From: Streptomyces canus
GTDB lineage: Bacteria > Actinomycetota > Actinomycetes > Streptomycetales > Streptomycetaceae
NCBI RefSeq assembly: GCF_030816965.1
Contig: NZ_JAUSYQ010000002.1
Location: 7,616,001 to 7,680,000, forward strand
Length of the DNA: 64,000 nucleotides
Reading direction: 5' to 3'
Below, one piece after another: positions 7,919 through 17,300 of this stretch (positions within the stretch are counted from its first letter, which is position 1; the number at the start of each line of letters is the position of its first letter). Under the pieces are notes generated by a model. The model saw only the letters and a list, made by a program, of their open reading frames with translations. It did not search any database and had not been told where the DNA came from. The position numbers were made by a program, and so were the translations under genes.

Positions 7919-9429
7919 TCTTCCGCGTCCCCGCCGAGCCGTCCGGCCCCCTGTCCGACGCCTGGCGGCACTGCGTCGGTACCGGCCGGATCGAACTCGC
8001 CCTGCGCCGCGACTACCAGGACTCCCTGAAGCTGCTCCAGCGCGAGATCGGCTTCCGGTACATCCGGGGACACGGACTGCTGAGCGACGGCATGGGCGTG
8101 TACCGGCCGTACGAGTGGCAGGGCACCCGCCGCGTCCGGCACTCCTTCACGTACGTCGACCAGGTCGTCGACGCCTACCTGGAACTCGGCATCCGGCCCT
8201 TCCTCGAACTCGGCTTCATGCCCACGGAGTTGGCGTCGGGGGAGCAGACCGTGTTCTGGTGGCACGGGAACGTCACCCCGCCCCGGTCCGAGAAGGAGTG
8301 GGCCGACCTGGTCCGGGCGACACTCAGGCATCTCATCGACCGCTACGGCCTCGACGAGGTACGCACCTGGCCCATCGAGGTGTGGAACGAGCCCAACCTG
8401 CCCGACTTCTGGGAAGGCGCGGACGAAAAGGCGTATCACCGCCTCTACGAGGTGACGGCGGGCGTGGTGAAGGACGTCGACCCGGATCTCCAGGTCGGCG
8501 GCCCCGCGATCTCGCCGGCCGCGGACGAGTGGCTGGACCACTTCGCCCAGTTCGCCGCACAGCGCGACGTCCCGGTCGACTTCGTGTCGAAGCACGCCTA
8601 CACCTCCGGTCCCGCGCAGCATGTCCCCTTCGGCACCCACCAGACCCTGGCACCGGCCCAGGACCTTCTGGACCAGTTCGCCACGCCCCGCGAGCGTCTG
8701 AAGGGCACCCGGCTGGCTGAACTCCCCGTCCACATAACGGAGTTCAACTCCTCCTACCGCCCCGACAACCCGGTCCACGACACCGCCTTCCACGCGGCGT
8801 ACCTGGCACCGGTCCTCGCACGCGGCGGCGACCACGTCGACTCCTTCTCGTACTGGACCTTCAGCGACATGTTCGAGGAGGCAGGGCCTCCCACGGCTCT
8901 CTTCCACGGCGGCTTCGGTCTGCTCACCCACCGACAGGTGAAGAAGCCGACGTACCACCTGTACGCCTTCATGGCCCGCATGGGCCCCGACCTGCTCACC
9001 CGGGGCGCCGACCACCTGGTCACCCGGCACCCCGACGGCCGGGTGACCGTCCTCGCCTGGGCGCCGGTCGACGCGAGCGGCCGGACACCCGGGCCGTCCG
9101 GGCACCGGCTGCGCCTGTCCGTGCCGGTGCGGGGTGCGCGGGAGGCGTTCGTACGGCGGTCCGTGGTCGACGAGGAGCACGGCAACGCCCGCACGGCCTG
9201 GCAGCGGATGGGCAGCCCGCGCTCACCCGGCCCGCACCAGCTCGACGTACTCCACGAAGCCGCCGAGCCCGGCCGGCAGCACCTGCGGCTGCCGGTGGAG
9301 GACGACCGGACCGTACTGGACCTGACGCTGGCCCGCCACGAGATCACGCTCGTGGAGGTGACCCCGGTCGTGGAGGAGGCACCGGAGTGGTGGGACGAAC
9401 GCCGACTGCTGGGGACGGAGGCGCAGTGA
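7915..9429 (+). CDS. GH39 beta-xylosidase (504 aa)
   Basis: Retaining glycoside hydrolase expected to release xylose from the non-reducing end of xylo-oligosaccharides. The acid/base Glu159 is in VWNEPN and the nucleophile Glu276 in HITEFNSSY, both in the GH39 context. The N-terminal GHGLLSDGMGVYRPYEW and FLELGFMPTELASG also fit the family. A beta-sandwich tail follows the (beta/alpha)8 barrel from about residue 370. There is no signal peptide, so it acts in the cytoplasm after import. GTGA overlaps at both ends show tight coupling to the binding protein and to the DUF624 gene. An alpha-L-iduronidase activity, also known in GH39, is unlikely in this context. Confidence 0.9.
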   Translation: MIFRVPAEPSGPLSDAWRHCVGTGRIELALRRDYQDSLKLLQREIGFRYIRGHGLLSDGMGVYRPYEWQGTRRVRHSFTYVDQVVDAYLELGIRPFLELGFMPTELASGEQTVFWWHGNVTPPRSEKEWADLVRATLRHLIDRYGLDEVRTWPIEVWNEPNLPDFWEGADEKAYHRLYEVTAGVVKDVDPDLQVGGPAISPAADEWLDHFAQFAAQRDVPVDFVSKHAYTSGPAQHVPFGTHQTLAPAQDLLDQFATPRERLKGTRLAELPVHITEFNSSYRPDNPVHDTAFHAAYLAPVLARGGDHVDSFSYWTFSDMFEEAGPPTALFHGGFGLLTHRQVKKPTYHLYAFMARMGPDLLTRGADHLVTRHPDGRVTVLAWAPVDASGRTPGPSGHRLRLSVPVRGAREAFVRRSVVDEEHGNARTAWQRMGSPRSPGPHQLDVLHEAAEPGRQHLRLPVEDDRTVLDLTLARHEITLVEVTPVVEEAPEWWDERRLLGTEAQ

Positions 9430-10202
9430 GCGAGGTGAGCGGACTGACCGAGGTGAGCAGAGCGAGCCGAGTGCGGCGCAACCCCGGGCCCGATGTCAGC
9501 CCATCTCCCGCCCCCCACCCCGCCGCCTCCGCCGCTCCCTCCTTCGGCACCGGCTCCCTCTCCCGCGCCGCCGCCCTCATCCACACCCTCGTCACCGTCG
9601 AGGCCCTGCTCCTCGTCGCCGCCTCCCCGGGCCTCGCGGGTCTGCTCCTGCTGAGCCCCGCCCCCGCCAACCTCCCCCTCGCCGCCGTATGCCTGCTGCC
9701 TCTCGGTCCAGCGACGGCCGCCGCCCTGTACGCCCTCCAGCACCGCGACCGCGACCTCACCGAGCTCCACCCCGCCCGTGCCTACTGGCGCGGCTGGCGC
9801 CTCAACGCCGTCCCCTCCCTGAAGCTGTGGACACCCCTGCTGGCCTGGCTCACGGTCATCGCCTTCACCCTGACCCACTTCACCGCCACCGGCCTGCCCG
9901 GCTGGTGGGCGGTGCTGCTCGCGGCGATCGGCCTCGGCTCGCTGCTCTGGGGCGCACACGCGCTGGTCCTCACCGCCCTGTTCGCCTTCCGGGCGAGGGA
10001 CACCGCACGCCTCGCAGGACACTTCCTGTTCCGGCACCGCAGCGCCACTCTCGGCGCCGCCTCGCTGCTCGTCCTGACCGCCGCCGGGACCGCCGTACTG
10101 ACCGAGGCCCTGCCCGCGCTGCTCGCCGCCCCGCTGCTGCTGTCCCTGCTGCACAGCAGCCGTCCGGTGATCGCCGAGACCCAGGAGGACTTCACCACAT
10201 GA
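9426..10202 (+). CDS. YesL-like (DUF624) membrane protein (258 aa)
   Basis: An integral membrane protein with about five hydrophobic segments (for example TVEALLLVAASPGL, TPLLAWLTVIAFTLTHF, LLILTAL-like stretches near residue 180). The DUF624 signature region HPARAYWRGWRLNAVP is present. Family members such as B. subtilis YesL are encoded with LplABC-type importers of plant oligosaccharides, and their exact role is not known. The first 40 residues are Ser/Pro/Ala-rich. The GTG start overlaps the GH39 stop, and the stop overlaps the GH42 start (ATGA). The position supports an accessory role in uptake. Confidence 0.78.
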   Translation: MSEVSGLTEVSRASRVRRNPGPDVSPSPAPHPAASAAPSFGTGSLSRAAALIHTLVTVEALLLVAASPGLAGLLLLSPAPANLPLAAVCLLPLGPATAAALYALQHRDRDLTELHPARAYWRGWRLNAVPSLKLWTPLLAWLTVIAFTLTHFTATGLPGWWAVLLAAIGLGSLLWGAHALVLTALFAFRARDTARLAGHFLFRHRSATLGAASLLVLTAAGTAVLTEALPALLAAPLLLSLLHSSRPVIAETQEDFTT

Positions 10203-12208
10203 GCCCGTCGAGCTCCAAGATCCCGTACGGCGGCGACTACAACCCCGAGCAGTGGCCACAGGAGTTCTGGGACGCGGACCACCGACTGTTCACCCGGGCC
10301 GGCATCGACACCCTCACCGTGGGCGTCTTCTCCTGGTCGGTCACCCAACCCGCCGAGGACACCTACGACTTCACGGTCCTCGACCGTGTTCTCGACCGGG
10401 CGGCGGCCGAGGGCCGGCAGGTCTGTCTGGCCACGGGTACGGCAGCCCTGCCGCCCTGGCTGGCCAAGGCATACCCCGAGGTGAACCGCACCGACTTCGA
10501 GGGCCGCCGCCACCGCTACGGCCAGCGCCACAACTTCTGCCCCAGCTCACCGGCGTACCGCGCACGCGCCACCGCGATGGCGGCGCGGCTCGCCGAACGA
10601 TACGCGGAGCACCCGGCGTTGCTCGCCTGGCACATCAACAACGAGTACGGCGGCGTCTGTTACTGCGACCTGTGCGCCGACGCCTTCCGGCACTGGCTGC
10701 GGAACAAGTACGTCACCCTCGACGCCCTCAACGACGCCTGGTGGACGACCTTCTGGTCGCACCGCTACACCTCCTTCGAGGAGATCGAGCCGCCCAACGC
10801 CCTCACCGAGCACTGGCGGGGCCCGGACCACACCGCCTTCCAGGGCATCACGCTCGACTACTTCCGCTTCACCACCGACGCCCTGCTCGGCTGCTTCCTC
10901 GCCGAGAAGGAGGTGATCCGCACCCATGATCCGGTCACCCCCGTCACGACCAACTTCATGGGCATGTTTCGCCCTCTCGACTACCACCGCTGGGCACCCC
11001 ACCTCGACTTCGCGTCGTGGGACAGCTACCCGCCCCTGGACGCCCCGCCGACCAGGGCCGCCCTGGCCCACGACCTGATGCGCGGCCTCAAGGACGGAGC
11101 CCCCTTCTGGCTCATGGAGCAGACCCCGTCCACGACGGCCTGCCGTGACGTCAACCCCCTGCGCAGGCCCGGTGAGTTGCGCCTGACCACCTTCCAGGCG
11201 ATCGCCCACGGCGCCGACGCGGCCCTCTACTTCCAGATGCGCGCCTCCCGCGGAGCCTGCGAGAAGTACCACGGGGCGGTCATCGGCCACGCGGGCCGCG
11301 ACGACACCCGGGTGTTCCGTGAAGTGGCGGCGCTGGGCGTGGAGTTGGAGACGCTCGGCGACGCGACCCTCGGTGCCCGCACGCCCGCCCGCACCGCCCT
11401 GCTCTTCGACTGGGACAGCTGGTGGGCCCTGGAGATCTCCGACGGCCCCTCGCGGCTGGTGAAGTACCAGGAGGTGGTCCACGCCTACTACCGGGCCGCC
11501 CGTGAGGCCGGCGCCGACGTGGACGTCGTCCCGCACACCGCCGACCTCACCCCGTACGACGTGGTCCTCGCCCCCGTCCTGCACATGGTCAAGGGCGACC
11601 TCGCCGCCCGCCTCGAAGCGGTGGCGGAGCGCGGCGGCACGGTCCTGGCCACCTTCCTCTCCGGCCGCGTCGACGAACACGACCGTGCCTTCCTCACCGA
11701 CGTCCCCGGCCCCCTCGCCCCGCTCATGGGCATCCGGATCGACGAATGGGACTCCCGCCAGGCGGAGTTCGCCCAGCCCATCCCCCAGCTCGCCTCAGCA
11801 GGACGGCTCGTCTTCGAGATCGTGCAGCCCCGGGGTGCCGAGACGGTCGCCACCTACGGCTCCGACTTCTACGCGGGGACCCCCGCCGTCACCCGCAACG
11901 CCTACGGGCGGGGCGAGGGCTGGTACGTCGCCACCGCCCTCGACCAGCCGGGCGTCGACCAGGTGGTCCGCCGCGTCCTGTCCCGCCACGACCTGATCGG
12001 CCCCTACGCCGACCACGAGGGCCTGGAGACGGCCGCCCGGGTCGCCCCCGGCGGAGCCCGCCTGCTGTTCCTCCTCAACCATGCGGCGCAGCCGGCCGGG
12101 CTGACGGCCCACACCACCGCGACCGACCTGCTCAGCGGCAAGAAGGTGGAGGCGGGCGACCCTCTCACCCTCGACCCGCTGGGCGTCGCCGTACTCCGTG
12201 CTCATTGA
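10199..12208 (+). CDS. GH42 beta-galactosidase (669 aa)
   Basis: Cytoplasmic retaining beta-galactosidase, possibly acting on galactose side groups or, in some GH42 members, on arabinopyranosides. The opening YGGDYNPEQWP is diagnostic. The acid/base Glu149 is in WHINNEYGG and the nucleophile Glu307 in FWLMEQTPS. The GH42 zinc cluster is present: Cys114 plus the three cysteines of VCYCDLC (154-159). A trimerisation domain and a small C-terminal beta domain follow the barrel. It is the last gene of the operon, and its ATG overlaps the DUF624 stop. A hairpin-bounded element begins right after its stop. Confidence 0.92.
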   Translation: MSPSSSKIPYGGDYNPEQWPQEFWDADHRLFTRAGIDTLTVGVFSWSVTQPAEDTYDFTVLDRVLDRAAAEGRQVCLATGTAALPPWLAKAYPEVNRTDFEGRRHRYGQRHNFCPSSPAYRARATAMAARLAERYAEHPALLAWHINNEYGGVCYCDLCADAFRHWLRNKYVTLDALNDAWWTTFWSHRYTSFEEIEPPNALTEHWRGPDHTAFQGITLDYFRFTTDALLGCFLAEKEVIRTHDPVTPVTTNFMGMFRPLDYHRWAPHLDFASWDSYPPLDAPPTRAALAHDLMRGLKDGAPFWLMEQTPSTTACRDVNPLRRPGELRLTTFQAIAHGADAALYFQMRASRGACEKYHGAVIGHAGRDDTRVFREVAALGVELETLGDATLGARTPARTALLFDWDSWWALEISDGPSRLVKYQEVVHAYYRAAREAGADVDVVPHTADLTPYDVVLAPVLHMVKGDLAARLEAVAERGGTVLATFLSGRVDEHDRAFLTDVPGPLAPLMGIRIDEWDSRQAEFAQPIPQLASAGRLVFEIVQPRGAETVATYGSDFYAGTPAVTRNAYGRGEGWYVATALDQPGVDQVVRRVLSRHDLIGPYADHEGLETAARVAPGGARLLFLLNHAAQPAGLTAHTTATDLLSGKKVEAGDPLTLDPLGVAVLRAH

Positions 12209-12367
12209 AGTGCTCTCCCTCATGAACGAGGGAGATTCCTGCCTGCCTTACGGTGGCGGGAGCGCCCCATGTGACCTGGCTGAGGCCAACAGCACAGATC
12301 CGTGCCCCAGCCGAAGCCAGAGCAGTATCGAGACGCGCTTCACTTCCCCCGTGAACGGGGGAGCACT
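12209..12367. mobile_element. 159-bp hairpin-bounded element, possible PATE/IS200-IS605-derived remnant
   Basis: The stretch between the convergent GH42 and GH67 genes is framed by AGTGCTC (12209-12215) and its complement GAGCACT (12361-12367). Each end carries a hairpin with a similar loop: TCTCCCTC-ATGAAC-GAGGGAGA (12214-12235) and TCCCCC-GTGAAC-GGGGGA (12345-12362). No protein is encoded between them. Small elements with subterminal hairpins occur as non-autonomous relatives of IS200/IS605 transposons. The hairpins could also simply be a bidirectional terminator pair. The assignment is by pattern only. Confidence 0.4.
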
Positions 12368-12375
12368 GCGCAAGA

Positions 12376-14322
12376 TCACAGGTAGATCGTCCGCCCCAGC
12401 TCATCCGCCACCCCCGACTTCCGGAAGAAGTAGCTGTTGACCTGATCGCGCCACTCGCGGGCGCTGCGGAGTTGCTCCTCGAACCGCTCCGCCACCCGTG
12501 CGTGGCGCGCCGGGTCCACGAGGTCCACCAGCGAGGCCCACCGCTCCCGGGCTGCCTCGACCTCCGCCACGCCCTCGAAGTGTGTGTCGTAGATGTGCTG
12601 GATCACCGTCTTGCCGCTGTGCAGCATGTGCCTGTACGACACGTGGTGGAAGAACAACAGCAGCTCGTCGGGGCACGAGAGAGACGATTCGTACACGTCG
12701 GCCCAGGGCTTCGCGTACTGCCCCGCGTACCCGGTCCCGCTCGCCACGCTCCGGTCGACACCGACGCCGTCGCGGTCGGCGAAGTGATAGGTGCCCCAGG
12801 GGCTGTACTCGTAGCCGTCCACACTCGGCCCGTAGTGGTGCCCCGGCTGGACCATGAACCCCACACCGAGGGGAGCGGTGTACTTCTCGTACGTCCGCCA
12901 TGAGCCGTCCAGAATCGAGCGCACGCCCGCCGCGAGTGCAGGCCCGGACCCGAAGGTGAGCCGGATCCACTCGTCGAGGACCTGGTGCGGGTCGGCGTCC
13001 GGATCCCAGGCGAGCCGGCCGAAGGTGTACAGGTTCGCCTGAGCCAGCGGATGACCCGTCCAGAACGGGTCGTCCCCGACGTTCGCCACGGCGACGAGCC
13101 CGCCACGCGCCAGCGCGCCCACCGAGGACTTCCCGTCGATCCCGAACCGCAGCACCTCGCTCCACATCGGCCCCAGCCAGCACACATGCCGCTGCTGCCC
13201 GGTGTACTCCTGCGTCGCCTGCAACTCCACGGCCAGCCGGGTGCCGGGCATCGCCCCGATCAGCGGGGAGACCGGCTCCCGCACCTGGAAGTCCATCGGC
13301 CCGTGCTTGACCTGGAGGACGGCGTTGTCGGCGAACTCCCCGTCCAGCGGCACGAAATGGTCGTACGCGGCCCGTGCCCGGTCCGTCGAGCGGTCCCGCC
13401 AGTCCTGGTGGTGGTTGTAGACGAAGGCCCGCCAGTGGACCGTGCCGCCGTGCGGCGCGAGCGCGGCGGCGAGCATGTTCGCGCCGTCCGCGTGACTGCG
13501 CCCGTACGCGAACGGGCCCGGCTGTCCCTCGGAGTCGGCCTTCACCACGAACCCGCCGAAGTCGGGGATCGCCGCGTACACCCGGGCGGTCGCCTCGGCC
13601 CACCACGCCCGCACCGACTCGTCCAGCGGATCCGCGCTCGGCGGCCCGCCCAGCACGACCGGCGCGGCGAACGTGACCGACAGATGCGTCCGGATGCCGT
13701 ACGGCCGCAACGCGCCCGCGATGTCGGCCACCTCACCGATCCGGTCGGTCAGCAGCCGAGCCTCGGTCGCGTGCACGTTGACGTTGTTGACGGCCACGGC
13801 GTTGATCCCGCAGGCCGCCAGCAGCCTGCCGTAGGCCCGCACCCGCTCCAGGTCCCCACGCGCCCGCCCGTCCTCCCAGAACAGTGACCCGCCGGCGTAC
13901 CCGCGCTCCACCTGCCCCATGACCGGATGCACGGCCACGTTGTCCCAGTGATCGAGCATCCGCAGCGCCGACTCGGGTCGATGCGACGTGCGTCGAGCAT
14001 CACCGAGGAACGCCGTCTCCCCGAGCCGTACGACATGGAAGAACCCGTACAGCAGTCCGCGCGCGCCGGACGCGGTGACGGTCGTACACCCGTCACCCCG
14101 CTCGTACACGAACCCCTCGGAGCCGTCGTCACCGTCCAGCTCCAACACCAGGTCGTACGAACCGGATTCACGCGAGACGCTCCCCCCGAACCGCTCGCAT
14201 GCCTCGGCCACCTCCCCGTGGACCGTGTCCACCAGTGGACCCGAGCCACGGATCAGGGTCCGCCGGGTGCCGATCGGCCGGAACGCCCCGTCCGGCAGCC
14301 AGGCCGGATCGACACCCTGCAT
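12376..14322 (-). CDS. GH67 alpha-glucuronidase (648 aa)
   Basis: Removes 4-O-methyl-glucuronic acid from the non-reducing end of aldouronic acids, the fragments of glucuronoxylan. GH67 features are clear: an N-terminal beta domain ending in GARGLLYGFFHVVR, the barrel motif MLDHWDNVAVHPVMGQVERGYAG (start of the catalytic domain), catalytic carboxylates in VVKADSEGQPGP and in PLDGEFADNAVLQVKHGPMD, and GHHYGPSVDGYEYSPWGTYH near the end. No signal peptide is seen, so it is cytoplasmic. The ATG at 14322 lies 20 bp after the GH92 stop, which suggests co-transcription with the mannosidase. It completes the AguEFG-like pathway on the other strand. Confidence 0.92.
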   Translation of the reverse strand: MQGVDPAWLPDGAFRPIGTRRTLIRGSGPLVDTVHGEVAEACERFGGSVSRESGSYDLVLELDGDDGSEGFVYERGDGCTTVTASGARGLLYGFFHVVRLGETAFLGDARRTSHRPESALRMLDHWDNVAVHPVMGQVERGYAGGSLFWEDGRARGDLERVRAYGRLLAACGINAVAVNNVNVHATEARLLTDRIGEVADIAGALRPYGIRTHLSVTFAAPVVLGGPPSADPLDESVRAWWAEATARVYAAIPDFGGFVVKADSEGQPGPFAYGRSHADGANMLAAALAPHGGTVHWRAFVYNHHQDWRDRSTDRARAAYDHFVPLDGEFADNAVLQVKHGPMDFQVREPVSPLIGAMPGTRLAVELQATQEYTGQQRHVCWLGPMWSEVLRFGIDGKSSVGALARGGLVAVANVGDDPFWTGHPLAQANLYTFGRLAWDPDADPHQVLDEWIRLTFGSGPALAAGVRSILDGSWRTYEKYTAPLGVGFMVQPGHHYGPSVDGYEYSPWGTYHFADRDGVGVDRSVASGTGYAGQYAKPWADVYESSLSCPDELLLFFHHVSYRHMLHSGKTVIQHIYDTHFEGVAEVEAARERWASLVDLVDPARHARVAERFEEQLRSAREWRDQVNSYFFRKSGVADELGRTIYL

Positions 14323-14342
14323 GAGACCCCCAACGCTGCTGC

Positions 14343-17300
14343 TCAGGCGAGCAGTTCGACTTCCGACAGGACCGCCTCGCCGTCGAGCACCAGACGGTAC
14401 GTCCCGTACGTACCCGGAGACCTCACGGTGAACGCCCGTGTCTGCCGGTCCCATGCGAAGGACTCCCCGGACCGCCGGTCCAGGGTCTTCCACCTGGTCC
14501 CGTCGTCCGAGCCCTGGAGGGTCCATCCGCTCGGCGCCTTCGTGTGGTCCGAGGACGACGTCACCGTGTACTGGACGCCCTTGACCTTCTTGGACACCGG
14601 CAGATCCACCGAGGTCACGGCCGAGTCCGTCGCCGAGGTGTTGTCGAACAACGGCCCGTCACCGACGAGCACGTCCGCACGCGGCGTGGGCACCTCGTCG
14701 TCCTGGGTGATCGACGCCGGAGCCGCGTTCTTCCCCGTGCCCCACTTCGACGGACGGGGACCCATGTCGAAGTCCAGGACACCACCGCGGGCCAGCAGGG
14801 AGTGCGGCAGTGAAGTCGACTGCCACGCACGGCCGTTGACCCTCAGCCCCTGCACATACACGTTCCGTGCGCTGTTCTTGGGCGCCCTGACCACCAGGTC
14901 CCGCCCGTTCTCCAGATGGACCGTCGCCTTGGTGAACAGCGGTGAGCCGACCGCGTATTCGCCGCTGCCCATCACCAACGGGTAGAAGCCCAGCGCCGAG
15001 AACAGATACCAGGCCGACTGCTCGCCGTTGTCCTCGTCACCGTGATAGCCCTGACCGATCTCGCTGCCGACGTACAAGCGGGACAGCACCTCACGGACAT
15101 TGCGCTGCGTCTTCCACGGCTGACCGGCCGCGTCGTACATGTAGGTGACGTGGTGGGCGACCTGGTTGGAGTGCCCGTACATGCCCATCCGCACGTCCCG
15201 CGCCTCCGTCATCTCGTGGATGACCCCGCCGTAGGAGCCGACGAAGTCCGGCGAGGCCGTCTCGGGCGTCGCGAAGTACTCGTCCAGCTTCTCCGCGAGC
15301 CCGGAGCGGCCGCCGTACAGGTTGGCGAGGCCCCGGCTGTCCTGCGGGGCGGTGAAGGCGTAGCCCCAGCCGTTGGTCTCGGTGTAGTCGTAGCCCCACA
15401 CCCGTGGGTCGTAACCCGACGACTCCACACGCCATTTGCCGTCGGCGTCCCGGCCCTGGAAGAAGCCCGCCCTCGCGTCGAAGAGGTTCACATAGTCGCG
15501 GGCCCGGTTGAGGAAGTACTCCGACTCCTCCTTGTAGCGCTTCTCGCCGGTCCTCGCGTAGAGCGCCTGGCCCATCCGCGCGATGCCGTAGTCGTTGAGG
15601 TAGCCCTCCAGCGCCCAGGACAGGCCCTCGTGGGTGTCGGTGCTGGTGTAGCCGAGGAAGGGCGAGGTCTCCATGCCCTTGCGGCCCACGCCGGACGACG
15701 GCGGCACGACGGTCGCGTTCTTCAGGGCCGCGTCGTACGCCGACTCCGCGTCGAAGTCGACGCCCTTGACGTACGCGTCCGCGAAGGCGACGTCCGACGA
15801 GGTGCCGGTCATCAGGTCCGCGTACCCGGGGGAGGACCAGCGCGAGGTCCAGCCGCCGTCCTTGTACTGCTGGACGAACCCGTCGACCATCTCGCCGGCC
15901 TGAGAGGGCGTCAGAAGCGAGTACGCCGGCCACGTCGTCCGATAGGTGTCCCAGAAACCGTTGTTGACGTACACCTTGCCGTCCACGATCTTCGCCCCGG
16001 TGTGCGTCGGGGTGTCGGGGCCCGGCATCGGGGAGAAGGGCGAGGCGTACTGGTACCTCGAACCGACCTTCTCGAAGCCCGAGTTGGGGTACAGGTACAG
16101 CCGGTACAGGCTGGAGTACAGCGTGGACAGCTGGTCCTGCGTGGCACCTTCCACCTCGACCTTGCCCAGCAGCCGGTCCCACTGCCGCTGGGCCCGGTCC
16201 CGGACCGTCTCGAAGGACGTGCCGTCCGGGATCTCCTGGCGCAGGTTGTCCTTCGCCTGGTCGAGGCTGATGAGCGAGGTCGCGAGCCGCAGCGTGACCG
16301 TCCGGTCCGAACCGGCGTCGAAGCGCAGATAGCCCTTGACCCCGGCGGCGGAACCGTCCTGCACCGGCTTGTCGAAGACGCCGTACACGAAGAGCCGGGT
16401 CGCCCCGGTGGACAGACCGGACTTCACGTCCGAGTACCCCGTGATCACCCCGGCGTCCTTGTCGAGCGTCAGCCCCGCCTGGTCCGTCACGTTGTCGAAG
16501 AGCACGCTCGCGTCGTCGCCCGGGTAGGTGAAGCGCAGGGCCGCCGCGTGGTCGGTCGGCGTCATCTCCGCCTTCAGCCCGTTCGCGAACCGCACCCCGT
16601 AGTAGTACGGCCGCGCGGTCTCGTTCTCGTGCCGGAACGCCAGCTCCCGCGCCTCACGGCCGGTGTCCGGAGTGCCCGAGGCGGCCGACGGCATCACCTG
16701 GAAGGTCTGCCGGTCGCCCATCCACGGACTCGGCTCATGGCTCGCGCTGAACGCCTGGACCGTCGGCAGGTTGTCCGCATTGTTCGCGCGGGCGTAGTCG
16801 TAGAGCCAGCTCAGCGAGGACGCGTTGGTCACCGGCGTCCAGAAGTTGAAACCGTGCGGCACGGCCGTAGCCGGGAAGTCGTTGCCGCGCGAGAAGCCGC
16901 CGCTGGAGTTGGTGCCGCGGGTGGTGAGCGCGTAGTCCGACAGATGCGCCTTCGGCCTCTCCGGCGCGGCCCGCTCCAGCGTCACGTCGTCCAGCCAGCC
17001 CCGGAACCTCGCCGGCCCGCTCGGGGAGTCGTACGCGACGAGGATCCGGTCGACGGTCTTCCCGGCCGCGACCGACCCGATCCGCGAGACCACGTTGTTC
17101 CACTGGTTGACGTAGAGCACCTTGGCAGCGCCCTGCCCCTGGGGCGACAGCGCGAATCCGTGCTGGTCACGCGCCCCGAGATCGCTCAGGAAGGTGCCAT
17201 CGGTGAAGGCCAGGTCCACGGAGACGTTCGTCGCGTCGTAGTCCCGGTCGCCGTCCGCCATCGACGGGAAGATCCGGTACGACAGCCGGGTCAGCGGATC

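Noticed and set aside
12209..12367. CRISPR repeats: the hairpins begin with GTGCTC and resemble type I-E repeats of actinobacteria
   Set aside because: Only two units exist, they are inverted to each other and differ in stem sequence. No array, spacers or cas genes are present.
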